Shown: positions 18,359 through 26,807 of the stretch, in pieces
Numbering within the stretch: the first letter of the stretch is position 1
Layout of the letters: every line of letters begins with the position of its first letter
NCBI GenBank assembly: GCA_965371445.1
Contig: CBDUYN010000033.1
Location: 3,276 to 67,275, forward strand
DNA: 64,000 nucleotides
Reading direction: 5' to 3'
Source of the DNA: DASWIG01 sp965371445
Lineage (GTDB): Bacteria > Acidobacteriota > Thermoanaerobaculia > Multivoradales > J023
Notes under the pieces: generated by a model
The model's input: the letters and a program-made list of their open reading frames with translations, nothing else
Databases searched by the model: none
Told to the model about the DNA's origin: nothing
Program-made: the position numbers and the translations under genes

Positions 18359-20190
18359 CGCGATCCCTCCCCTTGACGAAGCGTCTGGTAACGCCCCGCC
18401 TCGATGCCCGTGAATTCCTCCGTCAGCCCATCCGGCCAGACGACACGCACTCCATCGACTTCAGGATCCTCGCCGAGCCCGAAGAGGACCCGAGGATCGC
18501 TCGCGGCGGCATAGCTTCCGTCTGTCCGAACGCGCCGCCACATCACCGGGCTCCCACCGCGCACCAAGGCCACGTTAGCTCCCAAGGCGTCCCGCGGCGG
18601 ATCCCCGGTGACGAGCCGCAGGCCGAGCCAGGACCGGTCTTGCCCCACCTGGTTCACGAGGAGCCGGGCGGGCGCCGCGACGTTCATGACCAAGACGTCG
18701 ATGTCCCCGTCGTCGTCGACGTCGCCGAAAGCGGCGCTGCGGCTCACCTCGGAGAGCTCGAAGACTGGCCCCGCCTCGGCGGTCGTCTCGGCGAAGCGTC
18801 CGCCGCCCAGGTTGTGGAAGAGCTGGTTCGTCTGGTGGAGGGGAAAAGGGTCGCCCGCCGCGACGAGCTCCGGGATCAGGACGACGGCGCCCGAGGCCAC
18901 GAAGAGGTCGAGCCAGCCGTCGTTGTCGTAGTCGAGGAATCCCATCCCGAACGACGTGAAGGGCAGGCTCGGCGGCCCGAGGCCGGAGGCGGCGGTCCTG
19001 TCGGTGAAAAGCCCCCGGCCGTCACCTACGTAGAGGGTGTTGCTCTCCTTGACGAGGTGGGCGAGGACGAAGTCGAGGTCGCCGTCGTTGTCGACGTCGC
19101 CGGCGTCGACCCCCATCGACGCCTCGGCCTTGCCGTGGCCGTTCAAGGCGCAGCCGGCGAGCATCGCGTCGTCATAGAAGCTCACCCAGCCGCCGTCTCC
19201 GGGGCCCTGGTTGAGCCACAGGTGGTTGACCTCGCCGTCGTTCGCCACGTAGAGGTCGGGGAGGCCGTCGCCGTTGAAGTCGCCGGCCACCACCCCCAGG
19301 GCTGGACGCGGCGGCGCCGAGCCGAGGCCGGAGACCTCGGTGACGTCCTCGAACGTGACTCGGCCGTCCGCGCCGCCGCCCCGGTTGCGGTAGAGGCGGT
19401 CGCCGCGCGACGGGTAGGCCCCCGGCCCGCAGTAGTCCGGCGCTCCGGAGAGGCTCAGGCAGCCGGGCTCGTTCTCCGGGAAGTAGTCGCTGTAGTTGCC
19501 GACGAAGAGATCGAGCCAGCCGTCGCGGTCGAGGTCGACGAAGGTCGCCGTCGAGCCGGGACCGGGGTCGCCCACGCCGGCGCGTTCGGTGACGTCCTCG
19601 AAGGTGACTCGGCCGTCCACGCCGCCGCCCCGGTTGCGCAGGAGCTGGTTCGGTCCCAGGTTCAAGACGTAGAGGTCGACCGCGCCGTCGTTGTCGAAGT
19701 CCCCGGTGGCAACGGCGCAGCCGTAGCCCGGCGCCGTGGCGCCCATCGTGGCGGTGACGTCGGTAAAAGCGAGCGTCCCGCTCTCGGCGAGCTCGTTGCG
19801 GTAGAGGCGGTCCACCACCGGCGGGGGGTGGTGGAGGGGGAGGAGCGCGTCGTCGTTCGTCTTGCCCACGCCGAGCATGCGGCCCTGGAGCAGGTAGGCG
19901 TCGAGGTCGCCGTCGCCGTCGGCGTCGAAGAGCGCGCCGCCGCTGCAGGTGATCTCCGCCAGGTAGAGCTCGCCCAGCATGCCGTTCCAGTGCACGAAGG
20001 AGAGGCCAACCTCCTCGGCCTCGTCGGTGAAGACCACGCCTCCCGCCTCCGCCACCTCGCCAGGCCTCGCCGTCTCCGGCGCCTCCGTCTTGGCTCTGGG
20101 AGCATCGTCCCCGCAGGCGGCGAGCGCCGCCGCCAGCGCCGCGGCCCCCAGGAGGACGGAGACCGGATACAGTTCCTTGGAGTGGTTCAT
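18355..20190 (-). CDS. CRTAC1-like lipoprotein with FG-GAP/VCBS repeats and ASPIC/UnbV domain
   Basis: 611 residues. The signal peptide ends in the lipobox ALAAC (Cys about 26). Seven or so FG-GAP/VCBS blades carry DxDGDGxxD or DxDNDGxxD loops (FDADGDGDLDAYLLQ, GDFDNDGAVDLYVLNLG, VDLDRDGWLDLFVGNYS, DYDNDGWLDLFVASGA), consistent with a calcium-binding beta-propeller. The ASPIC/UnbV domain follows (RSWLGLRLVTGDPPRDALGA, VWPDGLTEEF). It heads the minus-strand operon and is a close paralogue of the next gene. Such proteins are often secreted and sit near TPR and TonB genes in Acidobacteriota; the substrate is unknown. Confidence 0.9.
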   Translation of the reverse strand: MNHSKELYPVSVLLGAAALAAALAACGDDAPRAKTEAPETARPGEVAEAGGVVFTDEAEEVGLSFVHWNGMLGELYLAEITCSGGALFDADGDGDLDAYLLQGRMLGVGKTNDDALLPLHHPPPVVDRLYRNELAESGTLAFTDVTATMGATAPGYGCAVATGDFDNDGAVDLYVLNLGPNQLLRNRGGGVDGRVTFEDVTERAGVGDPGPGSTATFVDLDRDGWLDLFVGNYSDYFPENEPGCLSLSGAPDYCGPGAYPSRGDRLYRNRGGGADGRVTFEDVTEVSGLGSAPPRPALGVVAGDFNGDGLPDLYVANDGEVNHLWLNQGPGDGGWVSFYDDAMLAGCALNGHGKAEASMGVDAGDVDNDGDLDFVLAHLVKESNTLYVGDGRGLFTDRTAASGLGPPSLPFTSFGMGFLDYDNDGWLDLFVASGAVVLIPELVAAGDPFPLHQTNQLFHNLGGGRFAETTAEAGPVFELSEVSRSAAFGDVDDDGDIDVLVMNVAAPARLLVNQVGQDRSWLGLRLVTGDPPRDALGANVALVRGGSPVMWRRVRTDGSYAAASDPRVLFGLGEDPEVDGVRVVWPDGLTEEFTGIEAGRYQTLRQGEGSR

Positions 20191-20274
20191 TATTTTGAAT
20201 CCAATCTGCCGATCCCCGGTTCCCGGTGCCGCGGGTCTACGCGGCTCCGGACGGCCCGCCGGAATGTGCGTGCA

Positions 20275-20283
20275 TGGTATAAC
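20275..20283 (+). promoter_or_regulatory. Candidate extended -10 promoter element of the TonB receptor gene
   Basis: TGGTATAAC (extended -10, TG-N-TATAAC) about 130 bases before the receptor start, in the 223-base gap between divergent genes. No convincing -35 box is visible, which is tolerated for extended -10 promoters. Prediction only. Confidence 0.35.
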
Positions 20284-20413
20284 CTTTGCAGTAAACTAGA
20301 GACTCTCATCTCTCGGTGCGCAAGCTTCGAAGCCACCGATTCGACGGGGCCATGTGCCATTCCCAAAACCAAGCTTCCCGCGTCTTGCGGGGGGTGACCT
20401 CAAGGAGCGAAGA

Positions 20414-23392
20414 ATGAAGACAGGGACCACTCTACTCCGGGTCTGCGGGGCGATCGCCGTGCTCTTGCTGGCGGCGCCGCTCGCGGCCCAGAACCCGACG
20501 GGTGAGCTGATGGGCCGGGTGACCGACTCGACGGGCGGCACGCTGCCGGGCGTCACGGTGACGGTGACGTCGCCGGCGCTTCAGGGTTCGCGAACGGCGA
20601 CGACGAGCGGCAACGGCGACTACAAGATCCCGTTCCTGCCGCCGGGCCTCTACCAGGTGACCTACCAGCTCGACGGCTTCCAGACGACCGTGCGAGAGGT
20701 CAAGCTCTCGGCCGCGCAGACCACGCCGTCGAACGTCCGGATGCAGATCGGCGAGCTGACCGAGGAGATCGTCGTGACCTCGCAGCAGGCGGTGATCTCG
20801 GAGACCCTGACCGTCGCCACGACGATCACCCACGACGAGATCGAGAACCTCCCGATCTCGCGCGACCTCTCGAACGCCGTGCGCCTGGCGCCCGGTGTCA
20901 CCAACTCGGGCTTCCGGTCCTCGACGCCGGTCATGGCCGGCGCGCCGAGCTTCGAGAACCTCTACATGATCAACGGCGTGGTGATCAACGAGAACGTGCG
21001 CGCCGAGATCCTGAACCTCTTCATTGAGGACGCGGTCCTGGAGACCACGACCTCGATCTCCGGCATCTCGGCCGAGTACGGCCGCTTCACCGGCGGCGTG
21101 GTCAACGCGATCACCAAGTCGGGCGGCAACCGCTTCGACGGCTCGATCCGGGTGAACCTGACCAACGACGACTGGGAATCGAGGACGCCTCTCACGACCG
21201 GAGAAAAGGTCGACGACATCAGCGAGGTCTACGAGGGCACCCTCGGCGGCTACTTCATGAAGGACCACCTGTGGTTTTTCGGCGCCGGCCGCGACCGCTC
21301 GACCTCGGGCTCGTTGCAGACCAACTTCACCAACATCCAGTACCCGATCACCGACGAGGAGACCCGCACGGAGCTCAAGCTGACGATCTCGCCGGCGATG
21401 AACCACACGGTCATCGGCTCGTACCTGGAGATCGACCGCACGCGGACGAACACCGACTTCGGGACCATCCTCGACCTGCGGAGCTTGAATCCCAACCGTG
21501 GCGACCCCCAGGAGATCAAGTCGATCAACTACACGGGCGTTTTGGGCTCGAACTTTTTCGTCGAGGGCCAGTGGTCGCAGCGTGACTTCATCATCGGTGC
21601 CGGCTCCGGCGGTCCCATGGACCTGATCGACGGGACCCTGATCCGCACCCGCAACGAAGGCTTCCGCTACTGGGCGGCGACGTTCTGCGGTGAGTGCGAC
21701 GACGAGCAGCGCGACAACGAGAACCTTCTCGTCAAGGGCTCCTACTTCCTGTCCACCGAGGGCTCGGGCAGCCACGACCTGGTGTTCGGCTACGACACCT
21801 TCGAGGACATTCGGTTCGTGGTCAACCACCAGACGGGCAGCGACTTCACGGTCTACGGCTCGGACGTGCTCCGCGACGGCTCCGGCGATCCGATCATCGA
21901 CCCGGCCTCCGGCAGCGCCGTGCCGATCTTCGACCCGAGCGCCGCCAGCGTGCCGTGGGTCCGCTGGTTCGCGGTCTTCAACGAGGACCTGGCGCAGCCG
22001 ACCTCGTTTGTGACCAATTCCTTCTACGTCAACGACTCGTGGCAAATGAACGACCGTTGGAGCTTCAACATCGGCGTGAGATACGACGAGAACGACGGCG
22101 TCGACTCCTCGGGGACCAAGGTCGCCGACGACAGCAAGTTCGCGCCGCGCCTCGGCGCGTCCTGGGACGTGAAGGGCGACGGCGACCTGGTGGTGCGGGC
22201 GAGCTACGCCACCTACGTGGCGGGCTTGAACCAGCAGGCCGACCAGGCCTCCCCGGGCGGCGCCATCGGCTCGTTGCGCTACGACTACGCCGGGGCGCCG
22301 ATCAACGTCGGCTGCACGCTGGGCGTCGACTGCCTGACGGCCGACGAGGTGCTGCGTCAGGTCTTCGCCTGGTACGAGTCGGTGGGCGGCGTTTTTGACC
22401 TGGCGCTGCTCGACCCCAACGCCCCGATCGTCCAGTTCCAGAACCAGAACAGCGTCCCGGGCGCGACGTCGCAGATCCAGGGCGGCGTCAAGTCGCCAGG
22501 GGTCGACGAGCTCAGCTTCGGCATCAGCAAGCGTCTCGGCTCCCGGGGCCTCTTCCGGGCCGACGTCGTGCTGCGGGAGTGGAGCGACTTCTACGGTGCG
22601 AAGACCGACATCGACACCGGACAGGTCGACACGACCACCGGACCGGCCGACGTGACGCTGCTCGGCAACTTCGACGACGGCATCACGCGCGAATATGTCG
22701 GGGTGATGACGCAGTTCCGCTATCGCCTCACCGACCGGTTGAACGTCGCCGCGAACTACACCTGGTCGGACCTCGATGGCAACGAAGTCAACGAGTCCTC
22801 CAACAGCGCCGCCAACTACTCTGGGATCAACAGCTACCCGCAGTACAGGGAGGCGTCCTGGAACTTCCCGACCGGTCCGTTGCCCTCCGACCAGACGCAC
22901 ACTCTGCGGGCCTGGGCGGGCTACGACATCATCGACTCGGACCACCACAAGCTGAACGTCACCTGGATGGAGAATTTCTTCTCCGGCAATCCCTACAACG
23001 CGACGTTCTCGTTCGACCCGAGGCCCTTCGTGGACAACCCGGGCTTCGCCGACCCGCCGTCGTCCTTGACCTACTTCACGGACGGCCGTGGTGCGCTCAC
23101 GACCGACGACGTCCACCGCACGGACCTGTCGCTGAACTACTCGTTCTACGTCAACGCTGGGAACCGGCGCCTGGAGGTCTTCATTCAGCCGGAGGTCCTG
23201 AACCTCTTCAACGAGGACGCGGTCGACAACCCCAACACCAGCACCCGGTTGCTGCAGGCCTTCAACCCCTTCACCGAGACGCCGGTGGAGGGAGTCAACT
23301 GGGAGAAGCGCTCCACCTTCGGTACGCCGACGAGCGAATCCAGCTTCCAGTCGCCGCGGGTCTTCCGCTTCTCGGTAGGCTTCCGGTTCTAG
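20414..23392 (+). CDS. Oar-like TonB-dependent receptor with carboxypeptidase-regulatory N-domain
   Basis: 992 residues. The start was chosen for AAGGAG twelve bases upstream and the signal peptide MKTGTTLLRVCGAIAVLLLA. Residues ~30-110 form a carboxypeptidase-regulatory-like beta-sandwich (LMGRVTDSTGGTLPGVTVTV, TTSGNGDYKIPFLPPGLYQV). A TonB plug follows (TITHDEIENLPISRDLSNAV, ISAEYGRFTGGVVNAITKSG), then a 22-strand-type barrel ending in the aromatic C-terminus FRFSVGFRF. Proteins of this kind are abundant in Acidobacteriota and take up or bind large substrates at the outer membrane using TonB energy. Single gene with its own terminator. Substrate not predictable. Confidence 0.92.
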   Translation: MKTGTTLLRVCGAIAVLLLAAPLAAQNPTGELMGRVTDSTGGTLPGVTVTVTSPALQGSRTATTSGNGDYKIPFLPPGLYQVTYQLDGFQTTVREVKLSAAQTTPSNVRMQIGELTEEIVVTSQQAVISETLTVATTITHDEIENLPISRDLSNAVRLAPGVTNSGFRSSTPVMAGAPSFENLYMINGVVINENVRAEILNLFIEDAVLETTTSISGISAEYGRFTGGVVNAITKSGGNRFDGSIRVNLTNDDWESRTPLTTGEKVDDISEVYEGTLGGYFMKDHLWFFGAGRDRSTSGSLQTNFTNIQYPITDEETRTELKLTISPAMNHTVIGSYLEIDRTRTNTDFGTILDLRSLNPNRGDPQEIKSINYTGVLGSNFFVEGQWSQRDFIIGAGSGGPMDLIDGTLIRTRNEGFRYWAATFCGECDDEQRDNENLLVKGSYFLSTEGSGSHDLVFGYDTFEDIRFVVNHQTGSDFTVYGSDVLRDGSGDPIIDPASGSAVPIFDPSAASVPWVRWFAVFNEDLAQPTSFVTNSFYVNDSWQMNDRWSFNIGVRYDENDGVDSSGTKVADDSKFAPRLGASWDVKGDGDLVVRASYATYVAGLNQQADQASPGGAIGSLRYDYAGAPINVGCTLGVDCLTADEVLRQVFAWYESVGGVFDLALLDPNAPIVQFQNQNSVPGATSQIQGGVKSPGVDELSFGISKRLGSRGLFRADVVLREWSDFYGAKTDIDTGQVDTTTGPADVTLLGNFDDGITREYVGVMTQFRYRLTDRLNVAANYTWSDLDGNEVNESSNSAANYSGINSYPQYREASWNFPTGPLPSDQTHTLRAWAGYDIIDSDHHKLNVTWMENFFSGNPYNATFSFDPRPFVDNPGFADPPSSLTYFTDGRGALTTDDVHRTDLSLNYSFYVNAGNRRLEVFIQPEVLNLFNEDAVDNPNTSTRLLQAFNPFTETPVEGVNWEKRSTFGTPTSESSFQSPRVFRFSVGFRF

Positions 23393-23414
23393 GATTCGGA
23401 GCTCGCTCCGAACG

Positions 23415-23443
23415 AAAGGCCCCGGTTCGCCGGGGCCTTTTTT
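23415..23443 (+). terminator. Strong intrinsic terminator
   Basis: Stem AAAGGCCCCGG / CCGGGGCCTTT closed by a TTCG tetraloop and followed by TTTG, starting 23 bases after the receptor stop. Classic rho-independent structure. Confidence 0.95.
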
Positions 23444-23469
23444 GTGGCGCCTGCCGGCCCGAGCCGTTT

Positions 23470-23515
23470 CCCGGGGTTGAAACCCCGGGCTATACGCTTG
23501 GGTCCCTCCGGGACC
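23470..23515. repeat. REP-like palindromic element at the left edge of the low-GC island
   Basis: Two short hairpins: CCCGGGGTT / AACCCCGGG with a 2-base loop (23470-23489) and GGTCCC / GGGACC (23501-23515). The first shares the CCCCGGGCTA core with the larger palindrome at 29.1-29.24 kb. It fits an intergenic palindromic repeat family. Confidence 0.6.
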
Positions 23516-23696
23516 GAAGATCGTCAACTCGAGACTTTTACCACGGGCTGCTAGGTATCTGCCGAGGCTCTTCTCCTGCGGCTGTGCCTTGCCTCTCTCC
23601 CAGTTGCTAATGGTTGTCTTAGCAAGTCTGCTTCTCTGCGCCGCCGTCCAGGTGGTCTCGTAGGAGACGAAGGGCTCGTCCTGCGGGGTTGGTCAT
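23500..23696 (-). pseudogene. Broken XRE-like helix-turn-helix gene
   Basis: An ATG at 23696, with AGAGG eight to nine bases upstream, opens MTNPAGRALRLLRDHLDGG and stops after ~25 codons. In another frame the sequence continues as a convincing HTH: TAAQRSRLAKTTISNWERGK followed by AQPQEKSLGRYLAARGKSLE. The expected intact order is an N-terminal helix, the TTISNWERGK recognition helix, then the LGRYLAARG dimer helix, so one small indel around 23640 separates them. The second frame has no stop before it reads into the palindromic element, so the 3' end has also been lost. It lies 12 bases downstream of the 65-residue gene. Confidence 0.6.
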
Positions 23697-23708
23697 AACA
23701 ATGGCCTC

Positions 23709-23906
23709 TTATTGTCCGTGCTTGATGGCTGCCAGTTCCGTCTCTACACGCGTGAGTCGCTCATCGAAGCTGAGGGAGTTGTCGTCCGGGAGGCCGAGTT
23801 TTTTCTCCAAGGTTCTAATGCGTACCGTTGTGTCTGCCGTCATCATCGTCATGCCGGCGGCAAGGGCCTCACGTTCTAACTGACTTAGCCTATCAAGTTT
23901 TTTCAT
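23709..23906 (-). CDS. Small hypothetical protein with coiled-coil character
   Basis: 65 residues from the ATG at 23906, preceded by AAGGAAACCAG as ribosome-binding site. Sequence features: LDRLSQLEREALAAGMTMMT, then RIRTLEKKLGL and DERLTRVETELAAIKHGQ, which suggests an amphipathic or coiled-coil helix at the C-terminus. Longer readings upstream are Pro-rich and run through hairpins, so they were rejected. It is probably co-transcribed with the broken HTH gene. Function unknown. Confidence 0.6.
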   Translation of the reverse strand: MKKLDRLSQLEREALAAGMTMMTADTTVRIRTLEKKLGLPDDNSLSFDERLTRVETELAAIKHGQ

Positions 23907-23966
23907 CTGGTTTCCTTGGAGTTCAGGTGCTGCGCTTGACTGAGGAGACGTTAGCTGCAAAGGAAA

Positions 23967-24007
23967 AAAGACCCCCCGGAGGCCGAAGTGCCGAACCTCC
24001 AGGGGGG
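23967..24007 (-). terminator. Intrinsic terminator on the minus strand of the island
   Basis: On the minus strand a stem CCCCCC(T)GGAGG / CCTCC(G)GGGGGG (arms at 23996-24007 and 23972-23982) is followed by TCTTTTTTCC. Classic terminator form; it would end transcripts arriving from the five-gene set upstream. Confidence 0.75.
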
Positions 24008-24140
24008 GAGAGAGAAGAGCCCCGGGGGGACAGGAAGAGAGCGCAAGAGAAAAAGGAGGCCCGAGACTGCGGCTAGCGATGTTTGGCAAGCCGCAAGCGG
24101 AGGGGGTCCGGTCTCGGGCTCTCGTGTCGCCAAAAAGGGA

Positions 24141-24195
24141 GGGGAGTCCCCCGCGAGAGAGAAGCAGGGGTGATCGAAAGAACGGGGGACTCCCC
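24141..24195 (-). terminator. Second terminator-like hairpin
   Basis: Perfect 13-bp arms GGGGAGTCCCCCG (24141-24153) and CGGGGGACTCCCC (24183-24195) with a 29-base spacer. On the minus strand the structure is followed by TCCCTTTTT. It is one of three stable hairpins in the 466 bases (23907-24372) that contain no convincing gene. Confidence 0.6.
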
Positions 24196-24293
24196 ACAAG
24201 GTGGGAGCCACCCTACGGCTGTGGGGTTCACGGAAGAGAACGTACCCCTCCGTGGGAGAGAGGAAGGCCGCAGGGAGGCTCCCGAAGTCGGGA

Positions 24294-24366
24294 TCGGGAC
24301 CTGCCGCAGGCAAACCGGCTCGGGACGAGACCGGCCTTCCGGGGGGGAACCTGCGGCAGGTCCCGA
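24294..24366. repeat. Long inverted repeat, structured RNA candidate
   Basis: Perfect 17-bp arms TCGGGACCTGCCGCAGG (24294-24310) and CCTGCGGCAGGTCCCGA (24350-24366) separated by 39 bases that can fold further (CCGG / CCGG). It begins just past the stop of the 185-residue gene (24373). No U-tract follows. Confidence 0.55.
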
Positions 24367-24372
24367 ACACTG

Positions 24373-24930
24373 TCAAAGATCAGGTTTGGAAAGATCGGGA
24401 AGCCGGAAAGCTACCAGCTCTTTACCAAGGTTCCCGACAGCTTCACCGATACGAAGAAGCCGGTCGTGGTCAAAGTAGTTCTTAAACCTACTTTCCTCTA
24501 TCACGGCAAGCACTTCTGAAAGTACCCCACAAATGCGGGCGAGGTTTGAAAGCGCTGCGCCGAGGGCAAGGCTGATTGTCGGACCTTCGGCCGAGGGCAA
24601 CGTCTTATCCGTGCCGTCCTTATCCGTGCTTTCCTCGTTCATGGTGTCGAGGATCTTCAGCACATCCTTAAGGTAAGGCAGAGATTCGGCGTCCCAACCC
24701 CTCATAGCTGCCCTTACTATCTGCTCTTTGCAAGACAAGAGGCGATCGAGATCATACGTCAAGTCTTCGCGAGGTCCCAATTTTCGGGCAGCCGATAGAA
24801 GCATGGCGACCTCGGAGACCACCTCGGCATTCTCTCTATCTTTCTCAGCTATCTTGCCGGTAAAGTCGAGAGAAGTAGCGTAAGCTTGAAGGAGATCAAG
24901 CTTGAGATTCCGCACAAGATCAGGGGTCAT
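24373..24930 (-). CDS. Hypothetical helical protein of the low-GC island
   Basis: 185 residues from the ATG at 24930 with GGAGAAGAAG directly upstream. The protein is almost wholly helical: LKLDLLQAYATSLDFTGKIA, VSEVAMLLSAARKLGP, LSCKEQIVRAAMRGWDAESL, and a C-terminal NLARICGVLSEVLAVIEESR. No signal peptide, membrane segment or catalytic motif is evident. It overlaps the upstream gene by 11 bases, so it is translated from the same message, as the last gene before the hairpin chain. I do not recognise the family. Confidence 0.7.
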   Translation of the reverse strand: MTPDLVRNLKLDLLQAYATSLDFTGKIAEKDRENAEVVSEVAMLLSAARKLGPREDLTYDLDRLLSCKEQIVRAAMRGWDAESLPYLKDVLKILDTMNEESTDKDGTDKTLPSAEGPTISLALGAALSNLARICGVLSEVLAVIEESRFKNYFDHDRLLRIGEAVGNLGKELVAFRLPDLSKPDL

Positions 24931-25672
24931 CTTCTTCTCCCCTCTGCATCGCCTCAAGGGCAGTCGCCAGTTTCTCGTAACCTAACTGTAGCCTGCGTAG
25001 ATTCTCCTCATCACCGCCGTATACCTGAACGCCGTAGCCAACGACTCTTGCAGCGTAGCGGCATCCTTTGGCGTTTTGCTTGGTAATACGTTGAAAACGG
25101 GCGCGTAGCTCTGGTTGCTCCGCGAGTTCTTTTTCCTTGGACTCCTCAGCAAGCGCCTCTTGGATGACGCCGAGAGCCTCGCTAAGCCGGTCAACATCCT
25201 CTTTCTCAAGATCGAAGAAGCCTGGATCGCGAAGGAGACTGGGCAAAAGCTGATTGACTGAGTCGTGCATACCGTCTGCCGCGTGAAAGATGCGCGCGCG
25301 CAGGAACTCCGGCGTAGCGTTGGCAGGTATGTCCTGGTCGCCGTTTTGTTTGGCCAAGTGCTTGGCTACATACCTGTCGGGGCCATCATCGAATATGACG
25401 GTATGAAGGCGGACGGCTTTGCTGATGGTGATGCGCTCTTCTCTCGTCTCGGCTACGTACTCCTCGTCCTGAACGAGCGCGTAGGCGTCCTCGAGGATCT
25501 CGCCGAAGACTGCCAGGTCATAGGCGAGATCGGGCGTAAAGTCGGACAGGTGTAGGAGCGAGGCAAGACAACGCGCACCGATACTGTCGGGAAGGGAGAG
25601 CACGAGGCGCTTGGAAGACCCCTCCTCCGCTAATTCGAATTCGACCTCGAGATTTGGTCGCGCTGCCATCAT
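24920..25672 (-). CDS. Hypothetical protein of the low-GC island
   Basis: 250 residues. The N-terminus is beta-like (LEVEFELAEEGSSKRLVLSL), then mostly helical, with VAETREERITISKAVRLHTV and a long charged segment LSEALGVIQEALAEESKEKE. No known domain was recognised. It overlaps the next gene by 11 bases, and the gap to the upstream gene is only 40 bases, so all belong to one operon. Codon use is less GC-biased than in the flanking chromosome, pointing to acquisition by transfer. Confidence 0.7.
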   Translation of the reverse strand: MMAARPNLEVEFELAEEGSSKRLVLSLPDSIGARCLASLLHLSDFTPDLAYDLAVFGEILEDAYALVQDEEYVAETREERITISKAVRLHTVIFDDGPDRYVAKHLAKQNGDQDIPANATPEFLRARIFHAADGMHDSVNQLLPSLLRDPGFFDLEKEDVDRLSEALGVIQEALAEESKEKELAEQPELRARFQRITKQNAKGCRYAARVVGYGVQVYGGDEENLRRLQLGYEKLATALEAMQRGEEDDP

Positions 25673-25712
25673 TCGCCTCTCTCGTATTCCTGGAGGTCTT
25701 TGGAATACCGCG

Positions 25713-26510
25713 TCAACTTTCCTCCTCCGGTTCTTTCGCCATCGCGGGCAACTTAGCGCCCGCCGGTATCAATTCCAAGATCGCAGCCGAAAGCTCCTTC
25801 TCCACGAATCGCGCTGTGGAGTTAAGTCCCATCAAGCGTCGCGCGAGCGGCAAAGCAGCCTCCGGAATTTGCTGCACCAAGGCGACGGGAATGTGCTCAA
25901 TAGAAAGCTCGGCGGCGGCGTAACCATCCTTGTCGGCCTTATCGGCCGCAGAAATCCGGGCTTTTCCAGCGGCGCTTGCGGCAAATACTGACCGGGCTTC
26001 TGGCACCAGGCTGAAGAGAAGCGCTGTCGTGACCCCAGACGGGCCGGTGAGAATCGCGTCCCGATGCTTCTTGCTCTTATAGAGCGCCCAGAGGACGGCA
26101 GCTGTGAAGTCTGGAGCAAGCCGCGCCGTCCGGACTACCAGAGCCGCCGCTTCGTTGCGAAGGCTTACGGCTTCTTCATCACTCTTCGCCGGAAGACTCT
26201 TCTTCATCGCCTTCCCCCTTCGCCAGGCGAGCATGTCGTGCTCTGCCAGGCGCTCAAGACCTGCTAGGAGACCTTTTAAGCCGTCTACTTCCGCCTTGTC
26301 GAGAAGGTCGCCCAGATACTCTCTCGTCTGGGTGCCGGCAGCTACAGCCTGGCGAAGCACCACGGCAGAGTGTGGGAGGACAGCTTCCTCGGACTCTGGC
26401 ATCAAGAGACCAAGAATCTCCCGGCGGACCTCTGCTCTTCGGTCAGGGCTTGCCGCGATCACCTCCGCCAAAGCGGCGCGAAATTGCCGCACTTTCTCGG
26501 TCGTCATCAT
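25713..26510 (-). CDS. Hypothetical protein of the low-GC island
   Basis: 265 residues. Helical throughout: VRQFRAALAEVIAASPDRRA, VEVDGLKGLLAGL-like repeats, LRNEAAALVVRTARLAPDF, and an Ala-rich ending SAAILELIPAGAKLPAMAKE. It may be an alpha-solenoid. No enzyme motif and no signal peptide are seen. Its start overlaps the stop of the 87-residue gene by 4 bases (ATGA), so the two are translationally coupled. Family not recognised. Confidence 0.7.
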   Translation of the reverse strand: MMTTEKVRQFRAALAEVIAASPDRRAEVRREILGLLMPESEEAVLPHSAVVLRQAVAAGTQTREYLGDLLDKAEVDGLKGLLAGLERLAEHDMLAWRRGKAMKKSLPAKSDEEAVSLRNEAAALVVRTARLAPDFTAAVLWALYKSKKHRDAILTGPSGVTTALLFSLVPEARSVFAASAAGKARISAADKADKDGYAAAELSIEHIPVALVQQIPEAALPLARRLMGLNSTARFVEKELSAAILELIPAGAKLPAMAKEPEEES

Positions 26511-26770
26511 AGATCCGTCCCCTCAGTTAGCTGTGCCGCCCAGTCGAGCCGGAGTAGTCCCACCTCCAGGAGATCCGCCGCTGCGTCGAGGTAAGTCGCG
26601 ACTCCGAGGCCAGCCAGCATCGCAAATGCCGGAAGCCGTCCGCTATCCGCTATGGCCTCAACAACGCTGGAGACACCCTGGAGCTCCGCGACGACTGCCT
26701 TCAGGCGCGCCTCCATGTCCCGCAGGTCTCTAGCGGGCGTGTGCTGTCTCGTCTCCCCGTTGACCGGCAT
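26507..26770 (-). CDS. Small hypothetical protein, first gene of the island operon
   Basis: 87 residues. A charged N-terminal helix (RDLRDMEARLKAVVAELQG) is followed by an apolar stretch LPAFAMLAGLGVATYLDAAA that might touch a membrane or a partner, then LLEVGLLRLDWAAQL. It opens the minus-strand set 26770-24373 and is coupled to the next gene by an ATGA overlap. The start ATG at 26770 lies beside the structured intergenic region at 26.8 kb. Function unknown. Confidence 0.65.
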   Translation of the reverse strand: MPVNGETRQHTPARDLRDMEARLKAVVAELQGVSSVVEAIADSGRLPAFAMLAGLGVATYLDAAADLLEVGLLRLDWAAQLTEGTDL

Positions 26771-26807
26771 CCGACTGACCCCTCTTCGCTAGGCGTAAAG
26801 TCAAGAG

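Noticed and set aside
18349..20397. 682-codon frame antisense to the CRTAC1-like gene
   Set aside because: It mirrors the repeated FG-GAP codons; no independent protein features.
20432..23527. 1031-codon open frame antisense to the TonB receptor
   Set aside because: GC-rich codon bias leaves the opposite strand open; composition is Arg/Val-rich without domains and it crosses a strong terminator.
24079..24519. Overlapping plus-strand frames of 94-146 codons
   Set aside because: They run through hairpins and into the antisense of the 185-residue gene, with Arg/Gly-rich composition and no conserved features.
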